From Metabacillus rhizolycopersici (GTDB lineage Bacteria > Bacillota > Bacilli > Bacillales > Bacillaceae): a stretch of 24,596 nucleotides of DNA. Positions 7,585-16,400 of the stretch are shown piece after piece. Under the pieces are notes generated by a model. The model searched no databases, was not told where the DNA came from, and worked only from the letters and a program-made list of their open reading frames with translations. Each line of letters starts with the position of its first letter. Positions within the stretch are counted from its first letter, which is position 1. The translations under genes and the position numbers were made by a program. The DNA lies in contig NZ_JAIQUM010000073.1 of NCBI RefSeq assembly GCF_020075705.1, forward strand, positions 1 to 24,596, given 5' to 3'.

Positions 7585-7745
7585 AAATTTTGCCCGACCC
7601 TTCGCTGGCGAGGGTCTAGTTGCCGAAGCCATCCAAGTCTTTCGGTCTCCGAAGAGCACACCAAGGGGCTGGAGTTACCAGAACTACCTGAAGTCCCACA
7701 CAGCAATCCTTCCAGAGGAATTTTCACACCGAAGTGTCTGTGCAG
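7585..7745 (-). ncRNA. Candidate omega-RNA-like structured RNA downstream of the TnpB-related gene
   Basis: This segment is clearly richer in G+C than its surroundings and folds well on the minus strand, the strand of the TnpB-related pseudogene just upstream. In order it shows: ACAC-TTCG-GTGT (7726-7737), CTC-TTCG-GAG (7647-7656), GC-TTCG-GC (7622-7629), and a long hairpin with GACCCT/AGGGTC outer and CGC/GCG inner pairs (7596-7616). Three closing C-UUCG-G tetraloops in 120 nt are hard to explain by chance. TnpB genes are known to be followed by, and to overlap, their guide RNA (omega-RNA), so position and orientation fit. Its ends and its activity are inferred, not shown. Confidence 0.5.
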
Positions 7746-7777
7746 AAAAACAAGCTTAAGGTTTTTATTCCATAGAG

Positions 7778-9256
7778 TTAAAAAGGAAACTCTATTTCGC
7801 TATTAAACGAGATATCGGAAACAATAAAATCTTGTAAAAAGCAGTGTTTTACATTCATTTTTATTTTTTTCATCTCTTTTAGTAGGTCGTCATGCCATTT
7901 CTTTACTACTTTCCAGTGTTTGAATAAGTCCGAAAGAGGTTGTCCCTTTTTTGCTTCCCTTGCAAACAGGACTGACAACAATTCTTTCGGTATTTTTTCT
8001 TCAAACCCCAACCCTCTTCGGGCTAATACAAAAGCAGCAGATTGGTGTATGGACAAGCCATAGGTTTGTTGGTACTTTATTTTACCTATGAAACTCGAAT
8101 AATAAGGTTTCACTTGTATGAGCGCGATATTTTCTTTAAAACAAGCAGAAATAAGTGTTTTTGTTATATTACTGTAAGAGAAATTACTTGCCATTCGATT
8201 AAATGAAGCGTTCTTATTTTGTTGTAAGAACTTTAATTCTTCCATAGATAACGTACCTACGCCAAATGATTTCACCCACATTAGCATCTCTACTACCGTT
8301 TGTTGAATGATCCAATCACGTTTGTCGGCAGAAACGGTAGTAAGATCATGCATCCAAAATACTTTCGAAGCTCTAAAATTACCATTTGGATAAACAATCG
8401 TAACGGAAAGGTTATCAGGATTCATATCTAATCCAGCGATTCCTTTTTTCAAAGGTAGGTTCACATGAGTTTTCTTCTTCCATTGCGAAATGTACCTCGT
8501 ACTTATCTTTTCTTCGTAAAATACGAACAGAATAAGATTCGCCTGTTTCTAAATAAGAAGCCATAGAAAAGACAAATTTATCAGGAAAACAAACCACAAA
8601 AGATAATCGATCACCTCTTTTGTCACTAAAAGGATTTAATACCAGCATTTCGAAGAGATTTTCTCCTAGGTAAGACAATTTAATGTTTTCGTTCCCGCCT
8701 TTGGATTTTTCCCCACGAGAATAAACCGCATTGCTTCTGGCGTCGCGCCACTCTTCTTTTGTTATTTTTTATGTACTAACTCCTTAAACAGCTGTTTAGA
8801 CCCATCAACTATTTTGGGAACTGTCCCTTTATCAAGGTCGTATTGATAATAATTATTTTGTTTCGTAAGTTTTTTTTATTTTGAATGCTTATACTTTATT
8901 TTTCCCTCTTTATTCTTCTTTTTAGAATTGGTTAATTTAGTAATTTGCTCGTTTAATGCAGCTACTTTTAATTGATTTTGTTGTATGTAAGTAGGCAACA
9001 ATTCCTTTTGAGAAGAAATCGATGCTTCTGCTTCAAGAAACGCATCTCTCATGTAGCGTGAATTATTGATAAATAAAGGTTTTGCCATATCCACAGCTTC
9101 TTTTCGACTTTTGCCTTCAAAAATTCGTTCACGTAAGTAACGTTTACCAGATTGAAACTTACGCATGATTTCATCCAATATAATCGTTTCAACATCATCA
9201 GCTTTTCTTATTACACCAATATATGTAAACATTAAAGAACTTTTTTTCTTTGCCAT
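7778..9256 (-). pseudogene. Broken TnpB-related RuvC-like nuclease gene (IS200/IS605 accessory type)
   Basis: Three pieces of one gene of about 490 codons. The N-terminal piece (8876-9256) ends at a TAA inside an A-rich run; the same frame continues past it (QYDLDKGTVPKIV) until a -1 shift at six A (8765-8770). The middle piece continues from ITKEEWRDARSN (end of 8415-8678) to a +1 shift at six A (8444-8449). The C-terminal piece begins GIAGLDMNPDN, holding the RuvC-I Asp, then SMEELKF with the RuvC-II Glu, and ends with a RuvC-III region GLSIHQSAAFVLARRGLG, where canonical TnpB has Asp and this one has His. No zinc ribbon is seen. No Y1 transposase (TnpA) is present. RBS GGGAGG lies before the ATG at 9256. 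Family assignment is from recalled motif patterns. Confidence 0.75.
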
Positions 9257-9303
9257 GAGAGATGCACCTCCCTTAAAAAGAACTTATGTTCGTTTATATT
9301 TTT

Positions 9304-9332
9304 ATCTTATAAAAATCCATAAAATAATTCAA
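9304..9332 (-). promoter_or_regulatory. Possible promoter of the TnpB-related gene
   Basis: TTGAAT (9327-9332) and TAAGAT (9304-9309), 17 nt apart on the minus strand, about 50 nt before the ATG. Confidence 0.4.
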
Positions 9333-9359
9333 TAGAAATGAAGAAAAAATTGTTAATAT

Positions 9360-9392
9360 AAAAAAAACAATAAAACAGCGCGTTTTATTGTT
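9360..9392 (-). terminator. Terminator between ydcC and the TnpB-related gene
   Basis: An 11-bp perfect but AT-rich stem, AACAATAAAAC (9366-9376) and GTTTTATTGTT (9382-9392), loop GCGCT, followed on the minus strand by at least six T. It may end the ydcC transcript 140 nt after the ydcC stop codon. It could instead be an end structure of the mobile element. Confidence 0.5.
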
Positions 9393-9534
9393 AAATGTTA
9401 CTATTTGTTATATTTTTTAATTAACTATTGCACCACCCGAATCGTTTATCCTATTCTTAAAGGACAGTCAAACCCCTACGTAAAGAAAATAGTTGGTGCG
9501 ATTACTCCCAATAAACATTAAGATATGCCTCGCT

Positions 9535-10557
9535 TTATTTTCCTCCTTGGCCCTGAACAGATTTTGCGATCGTTAGCATTTCATCTTCTGATAAATCTTC
9601 TGAAGCTAGCATATAGTCAACACCATCATAAGACCATGTTAAAGATGATTCTGATATCGCTCCTATTGTAAATCCTAGATCAGCAGGCTGGCCATTCATA
9701 TATGTTGAGGTCGATGCAGAAGCAGGTGCTGCTATCTCTGCACTTTCTTGGATTAAAGTGAAGGACTTTTCACCACCAAATGTAAGGATTACACGTTTGC
9801 CATTTTCCGTATCAACCTCTTTTTCTTCTACTAAATCAACACCAGCTGGTTGTTCTAATGGATATTTAACTGCAAATGGTTCACGATCACCTGTTGCCAT
9901 TGTTGGAACCTCGATTTGTGCACTTGACATATTTTTCTCAACGTCAAACGAGTTATCATCAAATGAAGTATTGAGTTCAAAGCTCGTAAATTCTACAACT
10001 ACAAGCGGATTTCGATCAGTATCCATTACCTTAACCATTGTTGGTGATAATTCCTTTTTATTAAAGGTAATCTCTTGAGTAGGTAGCATTTTGTTGTTTT
10101 GATAATTTGTTTTTGTTTCAAAAACATATTTATCCTCCACAGCACTAAATTTCGCTTCTGGATCATTTGCAATATCCTTTACTAAAGATTCAAAAAGATA
10201 TGCTTGGCTGCTATTTTGTGGCCAATCACTTTGGAATCGAAAGCTTTTGTTTAAGGCTGGAGTTAAAACAAACACTCCCTCGTCATTACGTAAAATCATT
10301 TGACTTTGTTCTTTTTGCGAGTTTTTAAGATTTACTCTATAGTACGTTGGTCCTTTATGCCAAATTTCAATCTCATACACCTGTGGTTCACTTCCAGTTT
10401 GAAGCGTCATCTTCCCTTTCGCTTTATACCCGGACATTTCTTCCGTCTTCTTTTCTAACGCCTGAACTACATCAGCCTGTGATTTCTCGCCACATCCCGC
10501 GAGTAAGAGTACTGTAAAAAGCCCTACTAAAAGTAATACCCAGCTTTTTTTCAACAT
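9535..10557 (-). CDS. ydcC: LolA-like lipoprotein YdcC
   Basis: A 340-aa exported lipoprotein. The N-terminus is a lipoprotein signal: MLKK, a hydrophobic stretch to residue 19, then lipobox LAGC with the lipid-modified Cys at residue 22. The rest is soluble and of the LolA/outer-membrane-lipoprotein-carrier-like fold type (repeated short strands, e.g. YKAKGKMTLQTG), with a C-terminal domain around FTLIQES..GFTIG..LTWSYDGVDYML. B. subtilis ydcC is a sporulation gene of the sigma-E regulon; its molecular job is not known. I chose ATG at 10557 over TTG at 10563, because AAAGGGG lies 6 nt before the ATG and touches the TTG. It stands between acpS and alr as in B. subtilis. Confidence 0.92.
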   Translation of the reverse strand: MLKKSWVLLLVGLFTVLLLAGCGEKSQADVVQALEKKTEEMSGYKAKGKMTLQTGSEPQVYEIEIWHKGPTYYRVNLKNSQKEQSQMILRNDEGVFVLTPALNKSFRFQSDWPQNSSQAYLFESLVKDIANDPEAKFSAVEDKYVFETKTNYQNNKMLPTQEITFNKKELSPTMVKVMDTDRNPLVVVEFTSFELNTSFDDNSFDVEKNMSSAQIEVPTMATGDREPFAVKYPLEQPAGVDLVEEKEVDTENGKRVILTFGGEKSFTLIQESAEIAAPASASTSTYMNGQPADLGFTIGAISESSLTWSYDGVDYMLASEDLSEDEMLTIAKSVQGQGGK

Positions 10558-10746
10558 TTTCAACCCCTTTGCCTCATACTAACGTTAAAAAGGAAGAAAT
10601 CGTTTGCTAGACCTCATCTTACTAAAAGACTAGGCTCTCTATTATGGATATTTTAAGCCAAAGACCAAAAGATGAACTCCACAAAACAACTTGTCTTCCC
10701 AATCGCATTACCAAATATATGAGACAAACTTGCCAAATATGCATGA

Positions 10747-10890
10747 GAAAAGCGGGAGCGCCTTGATCAGCCTAAGGCACTTTTGAATAGAAGGCGTACT
10801 TTGCCTTCTATTCAAAAGTGGCTGTAGACCCAAGAGAGGCTAGGCGCTGCAGCTAGACACAAACACTAAGTCAAAAACATCTACTTCTTA
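10747..10890 (+). repeat. Interspersed repeat family 1, copy 4
   Basis: Head GAAAAGCGGGAGCGCCTTGA, then a 16-bp perfect inverted repeat (10780-10795 and 10803-10818; CTTTTGAATAGAAGGC arm) around a 7-nt loop. Next come TAGACCCAAGAGAGGC, AGGCGCTGCAGCTAGACAC, and the tail ACTAAGTCAAAAAC..CTTCTTA. The outer GCGCCT and AGGCGC can also pair. The remaining bases of the ydcC-acpS gap show nothing recognisable. Confidence 0.8.
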
Positions 10891-10919
10891 ACCTTTTAAA
10901 AATATGTATGTATCCTATC

Positions 10920-11282
10920 TCACCTTTCTAAAATAACTTGTGCCGCTGCATATTGACGAGTATGAGTGATCGAGACATGAATGGTAGTAGCGTCTAGGGA
11001 CTCCTTTAGAAAGTGAATAATCGGCTTTCCTTTTTCATCATTGATCACTTCAATATCTTGAAAGCTAAACTCTTCTCCTATACCCGTTCCAATCGCCTTT
11101 GAATATGCCTCTTTGACTGCAAATCGACCTGCTAAAAATTCAACCTTCCTCTCCTTTGAAAGAGTGGTGAACTTTTCAATTTCAGTTAGTGTTAGAATTC
11201 TTTTAATAAAACCTGGTTGACGCTCAACAATTCGTCTAATTCGATCAAGTTCAATGATATCCATTCCAATTCCAGTAATCAT
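10920..11282 (-). CDS. acpS: Holo-[acyl-carrier-protein] synthase (AcpS)
   Basis: A 120-aa 4'-phosphopantetheinyl transferase that moves the phosphopantetheine arm of CoA onto a serine of acyl carrier protein. The metal-binding Asp is D8 in GIGMDIIELDRI, and E58 lies in RFAVKEAYSKAIGTG, the family signature. The C-terminus HVSITHTRQYAAAQVILE is also typical. Length is normal for the trimeric AcpS type. The start is ATG at 11282 with GGAAGG about 12 nt upstream. It runs divergently from the rhomboid gene, as acpS and ydcA do in B. subtilis. Confidence 0.97.
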   Translation of the reverse strand: MITGIGMDIIELDRIRRIVERQPGFIKRILTLTEIEKFTTLSKERKVEFLAGRFAVKEAYSKAIGTGIGEEFSFQDIEVINDEKGKPIIHFLKESLDATTIHVSITHTRQYAAAQVILER

Positions 11283-11441
11283 CTTGAAACAACACCTTCC
11301 AAAACCTTTTATGGTACTATTTTAAACAACTCGTACATATCCGTGTTAGTATATAACTGTCACTAACTCATATTCATGACGCCTTTTGCTTTGATATATT
11401 ATTGTAACTGATTGACCTTCAGAATAAAAATGAGTTTATAA

Positions 11442-11575
11442 GAAAAGCGCAAGGCGCCCGCCTATCGGCGACAAGCACAAGACGAGCCGGCAGGAAAGGT
11501 TGTTCTTTAACCTTTTTGGTCGGATTGGCTTGTGACCTCGAGCCGATGGCGCCTGGAGCTGGACAATTCTCGAAG
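11442..11575 (+). repeat. Long cruciform repeat (copy 5, separate subtype)
   Basis: It shares the head GAAAAGCGCAAG and the tail GGAGCTGGACA with family 1, but the interior is different and forms nested arms: GGCGCC with GGCGCC, TCGGC with GCCGA, ACAAGC with GCTTGT, and AAGGTT with AACCTT around the centre. It fills the middle of the acpS-ydcA divergent gap. The rest of that gap contains only the inverted repeat GTTAGT/ACTAAC near 11347-11369. Confidence 0.7.
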
Positions 11576-11633
11576 CCCAAACTTATAAATTTCTAAGCAT
11601 GAACAAATCAATAAACGGCAAAGGAGGAAAGCT

Positions 11634-12356
11634 ATGTTTGTCAGAACGGAAAGCTTTGGATCGTTTCTCAAACTTTATCCAATCGTTTCTATTATTGGTT
11701 GTATCCACATTTTACTTTGGTTATTCTTTCAGCTCCCTATTCCAGCGATACAAATTTTATTTAGTTTGTTAGATGGATATAATGCAGGAATAGCAAATGG
11801 AGAGTTTTGGAGACTTATTACACCTATTTTTCTCCATATTGGCTTTGGGCATATGTTTTTCAATACGATTTCCTTGATTTTATTTGCCCCTGCATTAGAA
11901 AAAATATTAAAAAAACTAAAATTCACTGTTTTTTATTTAAGCACAGGGATACTTGCTAATCTTGCTACATACCTTTTTGAGCCGCTGAACTATTCACATA
12001 TAGGAGCCTCGGGAGCGATTTTCGGATTATTCGGTGTGTATTTATTCATGGTTTATTTTAGGAGAGGGATGATCGATCAAGCGAATTCTCAAATCATTCT
12101 AAGTATGTTAGTGATTGGTCTTATCATGACATTCTTCAATTCCAACATTAACATCATTGCTCACATTTTTGGATGTATTGGAGGGTTTGTTCTGGCCCCA
12201 CTTTTCATTAAAAAGAAGGGAAACTTTGTTCATCAAACCTATTACAGTCCTAGTTCCACCGCTAGATTTTCTATAAAAAAAATAAGTCCTAAACATATCA
12301 TTTGGGTCATTTTCGGTTTATTAATTGTTATAGGAATGTTTTTCCGGCTTTCCTAA
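11634..12356 (+). CDS. ydcA: Rhomboid family intramembrane serine protease (YdcA)
   Basis: A 240-aa membrane protein with about six to seven hydrophobic segments. The catalytic serine is S126 in IGASGAIFG and the catalytic histidine is H177 in NIIAHIFGCIGG; H73 and N77 in FGHMFFN are the usual oxyanion-side residues of the first rhomboid motif. It should cut membrane protein segments within the bilayer; substrates are unknown. AGGAGG lies 6 nt before the ATG. It is the only plus-strand gene within the acpS-to-ddl block and ends at a hairpin terminator. Confidence 0.93.
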   Translation: MFVRTESFGSFLKLYPIVSIIGCIHILLWLFFQLPIPAIQILFSLLDGYNAGIANGEFWRLITPIFLHIGFGHMFFNTISLILFAPALEKILKKLKFTVFYLSTGILANLATYLFEPLNYSHIGASGAIFGLFGVYLFMVYFRRGMIDQANSQIILSMLVIGLIMTFFNSNINIIAHIFGCIGGFVLAPLFIKKKGNFVHQTYYSPSSTARFSIKKISPKHIIWVIFGLLIVIGMFFRLS

Positions 12357-12403
12357 GGTTTGTAGAAGTGACTAGCAACCGAGATATTTTAGAACTAACC
12401 TAA

Positions 12404-12440
12404 ACAGACACGGTTCTTGATGACCGTGTCTGTTCTTATT
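12404..12440 (+). terminator. Terminator of ydcA
   Basis: An 11-bp perfect stem, ACAGACACGGT (12404-12414) and ACCGTGTCTGT (12423-12433), followed by TCTTATTTTA. On the minus strand, after ydbT, the U-run is poor, so it mainly serves ydcA. Confidence 0.65.
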
Positions 12441-13881
12441 TTACCTTTTCACTAGTCGAATAGGAGTACCAGTCAATCATCTGCTCAATATCGTTTCGAT
12501 CGAGATCTTTCACCGTGAAAACCCGGCCAATTATACCAGATTTAATTGTTACCTCAAGCGTTCGCAAAAGTTGCTTCTCTTGAACAAGTGAGGTTTTACT
12601 TTTAACCGATTGGAGTCTATTTCGATGAACGAGAATTGTTATTTTTGAAATAACCCGGTAGCGTAGTTGCAGTTGATTCCCATTGAGATTCCATCCAGCA
12701 TCTTTATAGGAATAGTAACTCCACCATGCAGCAATTGCAATTAGTATGAACGAAAGAAATCCCCAGGGCGCTAAGAAGTATGCAACAGGAATACTTATAA
12801 TGACAGCAGGTAACATCTTTCTTACCGAATAGCGAGGCAACGACCTTTTTGGTAATCTATGTACGGTATCGCTATATTCAAATAAAGGTAGATATTGCGA
12901 TAACAGATTAGAAACCTCTTTTTTAGGGACAACAGGAAAGAGCATCACCGAAGAGCCCTCATCTCCAGCACTACCGCCCGCACTTTCTATATATACAGTT
13001 GCGTACCCTAAAAGTTGTCTTAATGGATTTTGTACAATTCTAATTGCCTGAATACGTGAAATAGGAATTGATACTTGATGTTTTTCGAAAATACCTCTTG
13101 AGATTTTTATTTCGTTTTCCTCTTTGATAACTGTAAAAAAGGCATACTTTAGGAGAACACCGATAATACTCAAAATCCACGCAATAAAAAAAGCGATAAA
13201 GACTAAGACAGCATAAAGTGTAAAACTTCCATTCGAAAGAAACTCAAAGCGATTGAAAATATCCTTATATGGGATAAAATCATCAATTTGTGACAAAAGG
13301 GCTGCAAATGCTGATAAAACCACACCAATTCCACTTGAAGTTGAGGCCGCGACGAACAAATCCTTTACTTCCATTTTATAGGTTGGAATATGAGGCCTTT
13401 CTTCATTTTGGACTTCATTAGGTTCTGATGAATCCTGTTTATACAGCGCAATTGCCTTTTGAATTCTATCTGCTTCCTGTCTTTTTATTGCTGTTAGTAC
13501 CGCCTCAGCCTCCATTCCACCTCCAGCTGTTTCAATTTGGACCTTTACAAGACCAAAGATTTGCTGAATGATTCCAGCACTGATATTAATTGTTTGAATC
13601 CGCTCAATTGGGATATAGCGCTTTTTCTTAACAAAAACTCCATGCTCAATCCTAAATTCCCCATCCTCAAGCCAATAAGTAAATTTCCACCAATCAAAAA
13701 AACTAGTTATGACAATGAAAACAACTAAGAAAATCGCTCCAAGGATAAAATAGATTTCAAAGCGATCATGATTACCTAAGAAAAAGAAAAGAAAAGCTGG
13801 AATGATGTAGGATTTTATAATCTTGAGAAAACTTAAAATCACTCCTACAGGATGAATTCGCTTCGGTTCAAACATCATCAT
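12436..13881 (-). CDS. ydbT: PH-domain membrane protein YdbT
   Basis: A 481-aa membrane protein with repeated bacterial PH (bPH2, formerly DUF304) domains. Each follows a hydrophobic pair: after residue 60 (FRIEHGVFVKKKRYIPIERI, then AGGGMEAEA), after about 250 (KISRGIFEKHQVSIPISRI, then SAGGSAGDE), and a third at the C-terminus (LQLRYRVISKITILVHRNRL). Hydrophobic spans lie around 13-60, 175-250 and 350-390. Together with YdbS it has been linked in B. subtilis-group strains to resistance against the bacteriocin amylocyclicin; the mechanism is unknown. The start is one of three tandem ATG codons that overlap the last 14 nt of ydbS, so the two genes are likely coupled. Confidence 0.92.
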   Translation of the reverse strand: MMMFEPKRIHPVGVILSFLKIIKSYIIPAFLFFFLGNHDRFEIYFILGAIFLVVFIVITSFFDWWKFTYWLEDGEFRIEHGVFVKKKRYIPIERIQTINISAGIIQQIFGLVKVQIETAGGGMEAEAVLTAIKRQEADRIQKAIALYKQDSSEPNEVQNEERPHIPTYKMEVKDLFVAASTSSGIGVVLSAFAALLSQIDDFIPYKDIFNRFEFLSNGSFTLYAVLVFIAFFIAWILSIIGVLLKYAFFTVIKEENEIKISRGIFEKHQVSIPISRIQAIRIVQNPLRQLLGYATVYIESAGGSAGDEGSSVMLFPVVPKKEVSNLLSQYLPLFEYSDTVHRLPKRSLPRYSVRKMLPAVIISIPVAYFLAPWGFLSFILIAIAAWWSYYSYKDAGWNLNGNQLQLRYRVISKITILVHRNRLQSVKSKTSLVQEKQLLRTLEVTIKSGIIGRVFTVKDLDRNDIEQMIDWYSYSTSEKVK

Positions 13882-14347
13882 CCGTCACCCTCGCTAGCCT
13901 TGATATATGATCTCTAAGGATATCCGCCTCTCTTAAGTCTAGTGCTGGAATCTCATGTTTTGTTGCTGCCGTTGAAATTTCAACTGATGCTAATTGATAT
14001 TTTCGTAACAAAGGACCTTGATGTGTATCAACATGCTGAACTCTCACCATTGGAATAAGCACTCTTTTGATGACAAATAGTCCATACTGAAGCTCTATCT
14101 CATGCTCATGAACCTCGTAACGCCAGACTCGGTGCTTAATTTTTGGTATAACAAAAATCGAAATAAGAGAGATAACAAGCCAAACAAATGCTAATGCAAC
14201 AGTAATCCAGTAAGTGAATTCAAGAAAATACACACCTACCCCTATAGCTACAACGATAAGAAAAAAAATAATTGCACTAATAAGAGCACTAAGCTTCCAA
14301 ACAGTTAGTGCCTTCAAACTAATTTGAGTTTTAGGTAACTCTCTCAA
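13868..14347 (-). CDS. ydbS: PH-domain membrane protein YdbS
   Basis: A 159-aa partner of YdbT. Two hydrophobic segments (about 20-70) are followed by one bPH2 domain (YEVHEHEIELQYGLFVIKR, VLIPMVRVQHVDTHQGP, VEISTAATKHEI). I chose TTG at 14347: GGAGG is exactly 8 nt upstream. A longer frame opens at GTG 14386 but has no good site, and it would place this GGAGG inside the coding region. Its end overlaps the start of ydbT, forming a two-gene operon. Confidence 0.9.
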   Translation of the reverse strand: MRELPKTQISLKALTVWKLSALISAIIFFLIVVAIGVGVYFLEFTYWITVALAFVWLVISLISIFVIPKIKHRVWRYEVHEHEIELQYGLFVIKRVLIPMVRVQHVDTHQGPLLRKYQLASVEISTAATKHEIPALDLREADILRDHISRLARVTDDDV

Positions 14348-14411
14348 CCTACTCTCCTCCATTTTACGAAAACTGCAATTCACCACTAAAAAGAGAAAAT
14401 ATTACCATTTG

Positions 14412-14420
14412 ATTATAACA
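14412..14420 (-). promoter_or_regulatory. Extended -10 promoter of ydbS-ydbT
   Basis: TG-T-TATAAT on the minus strand, about 65 nt before the ydbS start. No good -35 box is seen, which is usual for extended -10 promoters. Confidence 0.4.
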
Positions 14421-14577
14421 TACTCGAATTACCTTAAAAGGCAATCAAATCTAAATGGCAGTTGTTTTGTGAAATAACCTCATTGTATAAACATCACTCG
14501 GGAGTTGAGCCATTCCTCTCGAGTATTGAACCACTTTCACTTTTTATTGAACCAAATAAGAATTCCCCATTTAAGCC

Positions 14578-14616
14578 ATAAAAAAAAGACCGAATCCATA
14601 AATGAATTCGATCTCT
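14578..14616 (-). terminator. Terminator of cshA
   Basis: On the minus strand AGATCGAATTCAT and ATGGATTCGGTCT form a 13-bp stem with two G-U pairs and a 2-nt loop, followed by seven or more T. It lies a few nt after the cshA stop codon. Confidence 0.75.
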
Positions 14617-14622
14617 TTAATA

Positions 14623-16122
14623 TTATTTAGAATTAGAGTAGCGGCGTTTATTGTTGCTGCTATTGCCTTTACCTTTGTCACGGTCACCATATGGGCGGCT
14701 GTTGTTTTTCTTAGGTGCGCCTGATCCACCGCTACGATTATAATCGCCTCTTCTTCTGTTATTAGAAGAAGAAGAACGACCTTTATTTTTAGATCTTGAG
14801 AAAGCAGGTGCTTCATCTGTTAACTTCACTTCTACAGCATTCGGTTCTTTCGTCATGAACTTAATTGCTGCAGCAACAACTGCTTGTGCATCAAATTCTT
14901 CAAGAAGCTCTTCAGCTGTACGTTTGTAGAAAGCAAGGTTATCACCTTCAATGATAGAACGAATCTTTTCAACAGTCATTTGTTGTTGACTTTCAATCGC
15001 TTCATCAACTGTTGGTGGCTTCATGCGCTCCATTTTACTTTTCGTAGTGCGCTCGATATTTTTAACGATGTCTGCTTCTCTTGGTGTAACAAATGTCATT
15101 GCCATACCTGTTTTACCTGCACGTCCAGTACGCCCAATACGGTGGACATAGCTTTCTGGATCTTGAGGAACATCAAAGTTGTATACATGTGTAACGCCAG
15201 AAATATCAAGTCCACGAGCAGCAACGTCTGTTGCAACTAATACTTCAATTGTACCCTCTTTAAATTTACGTAAAGTTGACATACGTTTTGCTTGAGTTAA
15301 ATCTCCATGGATACCTTCTGCAGTATATCCTCTTAAATTTAACGCTTCTGACAACTCATCTACACGACGTTTTGTACGACCGAAAACAATTGCAAGCTCT
15401 GGAGATTGAATATCAAGTAATCTTGTTAATACGTCAAATTTCTTTCTTTCATGCGTTTCTAAGTAATACTGAGTAATGTTAGGCATCGTCATTTCCTTCG
15501 CCTTAACTTTTACTAATTCAGGATCATTCATGAATTTCTCTGCAATGCGACGGATCGGATCAGGCATTGTTGCAGAGAAAAGAAGCGTTTGGCGTTCTGA
15601 AGGGATATTAGAAAGAATTGATTCAATATCTTCAATAAAGCCCATGTTTAGCATTTCATCTGCTTCATCCAATACAATTGTATGAACAGCGTTTAGACGG
15701 ATTGTTTTACGTTTGATATGATCTAGTAAACGTCCAGGTGTTCCAACAATAATTTGTGGATTTTTTTTCAAAGAACGAATTTGTCTGTTTATATCTTGGC
15801 CTCCATAGATTGAAAGCACGCGTGAGCGTTTATGGTAACCAATTTTATAAAGTTCTTCTGATACTTGGATTGCAAGTTCACGTGTTGGAGCAATAACAAC
15901 AGCTTGGATGTTATCATTTTTCATGTCAATTTTCTCAATAAGTGGGACACCAAATGCAGCTGTTTTACCAGTTCCTGTTTGCGCCTGCCCAATTATGTCT
16001 TTATTTTGTAGACCTAAAGGAATCGTTTGTGCTTGAATCGGCGATGGCTCTTCAAACCCCATTTTACTTATTGATTGCATTAGTAACGAACTTAATCCTA
16101 ATTCTTGAAACGTTAATGTCAA
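14623..16122 (-). CDS. cshA: DEAD-box ATP-dependent RNA helicase CshA (YdbR)
   Basis: A 499-aa RNA helicase of the RNA degradosome and cold-adaptation type. Motifs in order: Q motif ([13 protein letters not shown]), Walker A AQTGTGKT (47-54), [17 protein letters not shown] (152-155), SAT (183-185), then in the second RecA fold the segments [22 protein letters not shown] and [10 protein letters not shown]. The tail from about 455 is rich in Arg, Lys, Ser, Asn and Gly, as in CshA, and binds RNA. I chose TTG at 16122 because AAGGAG is 10 nt upstream and the protein then starts MTLTFQEL like B. subtilis CshA; the ATG at 16131 is only 1 nt from that site. A leader of about 270 nt precedes it. Confidence 0.95.
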   Translation of the reverse strand: MTLTFQELGLSSLLMQSISKMGFEEPSPIQAQTIPLGLQNKDIIGQAQTGTGKTAAFGVPLIEKIDMKNDNIQAVVIAPTRELAIQVSEELYKIGYHKRSRVLSIYGGQDINRQIRSLKKNPQIIVGTPGRLLDHIKRKTIRLNAVHTIVLDEADEMLNMGFIEDIESILSNIPSERQTLLFSATMPDPIRRIAEKFMNDPELVKVKAKEMTMPNITQYYLETHERKKFDVLTRLLDIQSPELAIVFGRTKRRVDELSEALNLRGYTAEGIHGDLTQAKRMSTLRKFKEGTIEVLVATDVAARGLDISGVTHVYNFDVPQDPESYVHRIGRTGRAGKTGMAMTFVTPREADIVKNIERTTKSKMERMKPPTVDEAIESQQQMTVEKIRSIIEGDNLAFYKRTAEELLEEFDAQAVVAAAIKFMTKEPNAVEVKLTDEAPAFSRSKNKGRSSSSNNRRRGDYNRSGGSGAPKKNNSRPYGDRDKGKGNSSNNKRRYSNSK

Positions 16123-16151
16123 TGTTTTCATACTCCTTCTATAATCGTTTG

Positions 16152-16167
16152 CTGTAAATATTTACAG
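16152..16167. promoter_or_regulatory. 16-bp perfect palindrome before cshA
   Basis: CTGTAAATATTTACAG is fully self-complementary and lies 13 nt upstream of the cshA ribosome binding site. It could be an operator or, in the RNA, a hairpin near the RBS. Confidence 0.4.
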
Positions 16168-16331
16168 ACCTTATAGGTAACGGGTTTATAAATCGTATTC
16201 ATAATGAAACGATGTTTATCTTTATCCTGATAAGCCGGGTGGTCACCCAGTAGCTAAAAAGTAAGTTATCAACTGTTGTGTCATCATGAAAAACAGTCAG
16301 ATGTAAAAAACCGTTCAATTTATTTGCCAAC

Positions 16332-16359
16332 AAAAAATGCCCTCTTTCCAACAAGGGCA
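16332..16359 (-). terminator. Intrinsic terminator inside the cshA leader (possible attenuator)
   Basis: On the minus strand TGCCCTT and GAGGGCA form a 7-bp stem (one G-U pair) followed by TTTTTT. It lies about 35 nt after the predicted cshA start point and 210 nt before the coding region. An upstream GGGC (minus strand, 16379-16382) could pair with the GCCC arm and act as antiterminator. Between it and cshA there is another hairpin, CTGGGT/ACCCGG, near 16237-16252. Confidence 0.5.
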
Positions 16360-16400
16360 GCAGTTTACCTTATTTAAAGCCCGCAAACACTTTAAAAGTA

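Noticed and set aside
8444..8449. Programmed ribosomal frameshift at the A-run joining the middle and C-terminal parts of the TnpB-related gene
   Set aside because: The needed shift is +1, and the codon phase does not fit the A AAA AAG -1 signal. A stop and a second shift of opposite sense upstream make simple gene decay the better explanation.
14497..14560. Hairpin CTCGGGAG/CTCTCGAG and spaced TTGAGCC/TTGAACC words between ydbS and cshA
   Set aside because: The stem has a long 11-nt loop and no U-run, the short words are too few and too imperfect to call a repeat array, and the cshA terminator next to it is much better.
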